Of a stretch of DNA of 64,000 bases, positions 63,001 to 64,000 are shown piece by piece (position 1 is the stretch's first letter; every line of letters starts with the position of its first letter). Under the pieces are notes generated by a model, which was not told the origin of the DNA, made no database searches, and saw only the letters and a program-made list of their open reading frames with translations. Source of the stretch: Caldilineales bacterium (GTDB lineage Bacteria > Chloroflexota > Anaerolineae > Caldilineales > Caldilineaceae); the NCBI GenBank assembly GCA_012271135.1, contig JAAXGZ010000072.1:1-64000 (forward strand). The letters are read 5' to 3'. Both the position numbers and the translations under genes were made by a program.

Positions 63001-64000
63001 TGGGTAGGCCAAGGGTGAAGGAAAGGGCCAGGAGTCCGGCTGCCAGGCAAAACCACAGGGTGCGCCGATGGGCGCCCGCGAGGCCGCCGCGCCGGAAGCC
63101 TGCCCACACCCCTAGGGTTGTCAGGGGCCACAGAAGCAGACCGACATAGGTGGCTCCAACCGAGTAGTTGCGCAGGCCATAGTCGAAGGACTGCGTGTCG
63201 CGCCCAAAACGGTGCAGGGGTGCATCCATCCACTGCAGGTTCCAGATGTCAAACCATTGATGATGGGTGGGGTTGCCGAATGCATTGGGTACCCACAGGG
63301 TCAGGAGCTGGCGCTTGGGCCAGGCCAGGTTGGACACCTGCTGGAAGGTGGCGGTAGTGTCCCGATAGCTAAACAGCCAGTTCTCCGTGAACGGAATGAT
63401 CTGGACCGCGGCCATGCCCAGGCCGAGCACCAGCATCAGAGCCATCCACATCGACTGCTTGGCCACGCGGTGCAGGGCTGCCGGTTGCCACCATCCGGGT
63501 GGATCCGGTGCACCTATGGATTCGGGTCCCGCTGCGGCCAACGCGGCGCTCCGTATGTCCCGTACCAGATTCAGATACAGATCGACCAGCCGCAGCAGAA
63601 TGTACGCGGTACAGAACACCACCGCATAGAGCAACAGTTCCGGATTGCCGGCCATGGCACCCATGGCGATGGATACGGCCCCTACCAGCAGGTAGGGAAT
63701 GGGTCTGAAACTGACGATCCCCTTGGACTCCTGCTTGTGCAAAATCACTTCGGCCATTGCCAGTAGCCAAGGCAGCCAGGCCGCGATGGCGAGCACCGTC
63801 GGATAGGCGCCGCGGGTTGCGATGTATCCGCCGAAGGCCCAGCCCAGGCCTCCCGTCAGGGCGGCCCAGGGGTGGAGGCCAAGGCTGCGGCCCAGGACAT
63901 ACATGCCAATGCCGGCCAGGGCGCCGTGCATCGCCGCGTAGGCGGCAAAGGCCACATCCGGCTCTCCCATCAGCAACAACAGGGACAGCGGGTAGAGCAG
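60080..64000 (-). CDS. YfhO-like membrane protein fused to an oligosaccharide flippase, partial at right edge
   Basis: Open from 64000 to the stop at 60080 (1306 codons in window); the N-terminus lies beyond the edge, since the frame LLYPLSLLLL is already inside the YfhO-like membrane domain. The first ~500 residues have many membrane helices and the YfhO pattern (GYIATRGAYPTVLAIAAWLP, GNPELLLYA). A soluble beta-rich part follows (~500-760, ENTDVLPRAFLVPAAV, DPATWLVVGDAWFPGWKAWL). Around DNA 61600 begins a second protein, a Wzx/MATE-type polysaccharide exporter with 12-14 helices (RQLGPVGTGQFAFVVALYGV, FGLDTLLTRDVARD). Fusion of the two in one frame is unusual. Role: probably glycan transfer to a cell-surface polymer and its export. 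Confidence 0.8.
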   Translation of the reverse strand: MLYPLSLLLLMGEPDVAFAAYAAMHGALAGIGMYVLGRSLGLHPWAALTGGLGWAFGGYIATRGAYPTVLAIAAWLPWLLAMAEVILHKQESKGIVSFRPIPYLLVGAVSIAMGAMAGNPELLLYAVVFCTAYILLRLVDLYLNLVRDIRSAALAAAGPESIGAPDPPGWWQPAALHRVAKQSMWMALMLVLGLGMAAVQIIPFTENWLFSYRDTTATFQQVSNLAWPKRQLLTLWVPNAFGNPTHHQWFDIWNLQWMDAPLHRFGRDTQSFDYGLRNYSVGATYVGLLLWPLTTLGVWAGFRRGGLAGAHRRTLWFCLAAGLLALSFTLGLPTYRLLHALPVWNTVLSAYNWTLIFSFCLTLAGTVGCQALFNACTANRPRSGMRTVAAVCLVIAVVCLALFAVAWLNPAFLERPVRQLFWLSEYMRHMFGQPRLFVGYQLRNLLHLALVACGAGLLLWRFGRSTRTGSGTVSTMLPLLACLLLVADLYVAHGRYLTGADRSMSPTEPLPGVAKFLAEREEHDYEWRLTTLSPRARRPWKANLGFYFGWHDLRGKTGLIPAQFQSVFSELGVPGWRGHEVDLRMDRAGYLYSEFGSPSFLDSPLLDLWNVKYLLTAHRVRRPGWQEVYRDDHAGIYENTDVLPRAFLVPAAVRTGDGGTTLANLDVRTAVLLEDLPSPRAGDPAADLTASLARMDAYSPNELRIRVETDPATWLVVGDAWFPGWKAWLIPDGAAEERETKMLRANGSLRAVELPAGFRGDVRMVYEPGSLRMGLFFSFLAAACALMMLLWWSWGRWRQPDAQLTEATVVAKNFLVPLNLTLMTRIIDFAFAMFYVRQLGPVGTGQFAFVVALYGVFELISRFGLDTLLTRDVARDKDLSSRYLTNVCALRTLIWAGATIAMVGVTLGFRQVDRITDVEVVTIVIFSLAMLFASWSDALSAAFHAWEKMEYPASLTTVSTLLRSGLGALVLLLGWGLPGIAWVAVATVVMQVVWFYVMLRRTLFHWHWEWDWPLQRWMLANGFPFMLNSLLATVLLNIDIWILRLMSGEVASGLYSVALKYRFGITLIPSMFNFAIFPLFSRYARQTGDGLMGAYRLSIRLLTLVSVPIAFGTTLLAKPLVQVVGGAEFLGIEETFEVLGRSYTFTGGSHLALQVVIWTIVFNFINAVTQYVLIALDQQRYLTKAFIAVVVFNAVGNLLLIPVFGYTGAAVVTILSEMFLFIPFQAGIRRHLGTVVWMPLIWKPAVGLAVMAVLSAGLVRLGWSVWIIFLATSAAYMATLYATGEVRYLMERLPLFNLKALIKPAG

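Noticed and set aside
1-64000. tRNA, rRNA, CRISPR array or riboswitch
   Set aside because: No cloverleaf, conserved rRNA core, regular direct repeats with spacers, or known riboswitch consensus was recognised by eye; a covariance-model search would be decisive.

Overview
The window looks like a chromosomal segment of a GC-rich, free-living or host-associated heterotrophic bacterium. Both solute-binding proteins carry an N-terminal twin-arginine/lipobox leader of the RRxFLRxxG...LAAC type. They sit in ABC operons without an ATPase gene, and around them are sulfatases, phytanoyl-CoA-dioxygenase-like (PhyH) enzymes and enolase-superfamily sugar-acid dehydratases. That mix is familiar from marine and sponge-associated Chloroflexota and similar uncultured lineages. 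The assignment is inference: there is no rRNA, tRNA or phylogenetic marker here.

Metabolic part, left (1-29.3 kb): an ankyrin-repeat protein cut by the left edge; an NAD-dependent epimerase and threonine synthase (minus strand), divergent from a cysteine-synthase-like PLP enzyme; an Rpn/PF04754-type nuclease; a LarA-type lactate racemase; an MFS transporter; an acetoacetate-decarboxylase-like enzyme; an asparagine-synthetase-like protein without the glutaminase cysteine; PhyH enzymes; two sulfatase-fold proteins, one lacking the catalytic Cys; a D-galactonate-dehydratase-like enzyme; a sugar ABC operon (binding protein plus two permeases); and 2-hydroxyacid dehydrogenases. Just before 29.3 kb lies a TlpA/DipZ-like thiol oxidoreductase whose reading frame crosses an in-frame UGA at the first Cys of its CxxC site. 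A bacterial-SECIS-like hairpin follows directly, so I read it as a selenoprotein.

Accessory/defence part (29.3-46.8 kb): IS630 transposase fragments flank an AT-richer gene coding for a P-loop/HEPN-motif protein. Next comes a co-directional cassette of a DUF499 ATPase, a small protein, a truncated DUF1156 head, a full DUF1156 methyltransferase and a PLD-SNF2 helicase. This is a restriction-modification-like predicted anti-phage system. It is followed by an AT-rich FRG-domain protein, an enolase-superfamily dehydratase, a solitary DNA methyltransferase and a HicBA toxin-antitoxin pair.

Metabolic part, right (47.3-64 kb): an SDR oxidoreductase and a hydroxyacid dehydrogenase; a wrecked DUF433/DUF5615 toxin-antitoxin pair invaded by an IS630 element; a coupled aminotransferase-sulfotransferase pair; a Gfo/Idh/MocA oxidoreductase; two more PhyH enzymes around a second ATPase-less sugar ABC operon; a coiled-coil nuclease-like protein; and a very large YfhO-flippase fusion that runs off the right edge.

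Mobile DNA: a family of related terminal inverted repeats (TIRs) is present. One copy is a 163-bp MITE with perfect 23-bp TIRs and a perfect 9-bp target duplication. A related TIR pair brackets the second Rpn-family nuclease gene, and two single degenerate ends lie at 29.4 and 47.1 kb. No RNA genes, CRISPR arrays or transcriptional regulators were found. The metabolic genes fit import and oxidation of (possibly sulfated) sugars and sugar acids: desulfation, ABC uptake, dehydration by enolase-superfamily enzymes, and oxidation by SDR, Gfo/Idh and 2-hydroxyacid dehydrogenases.
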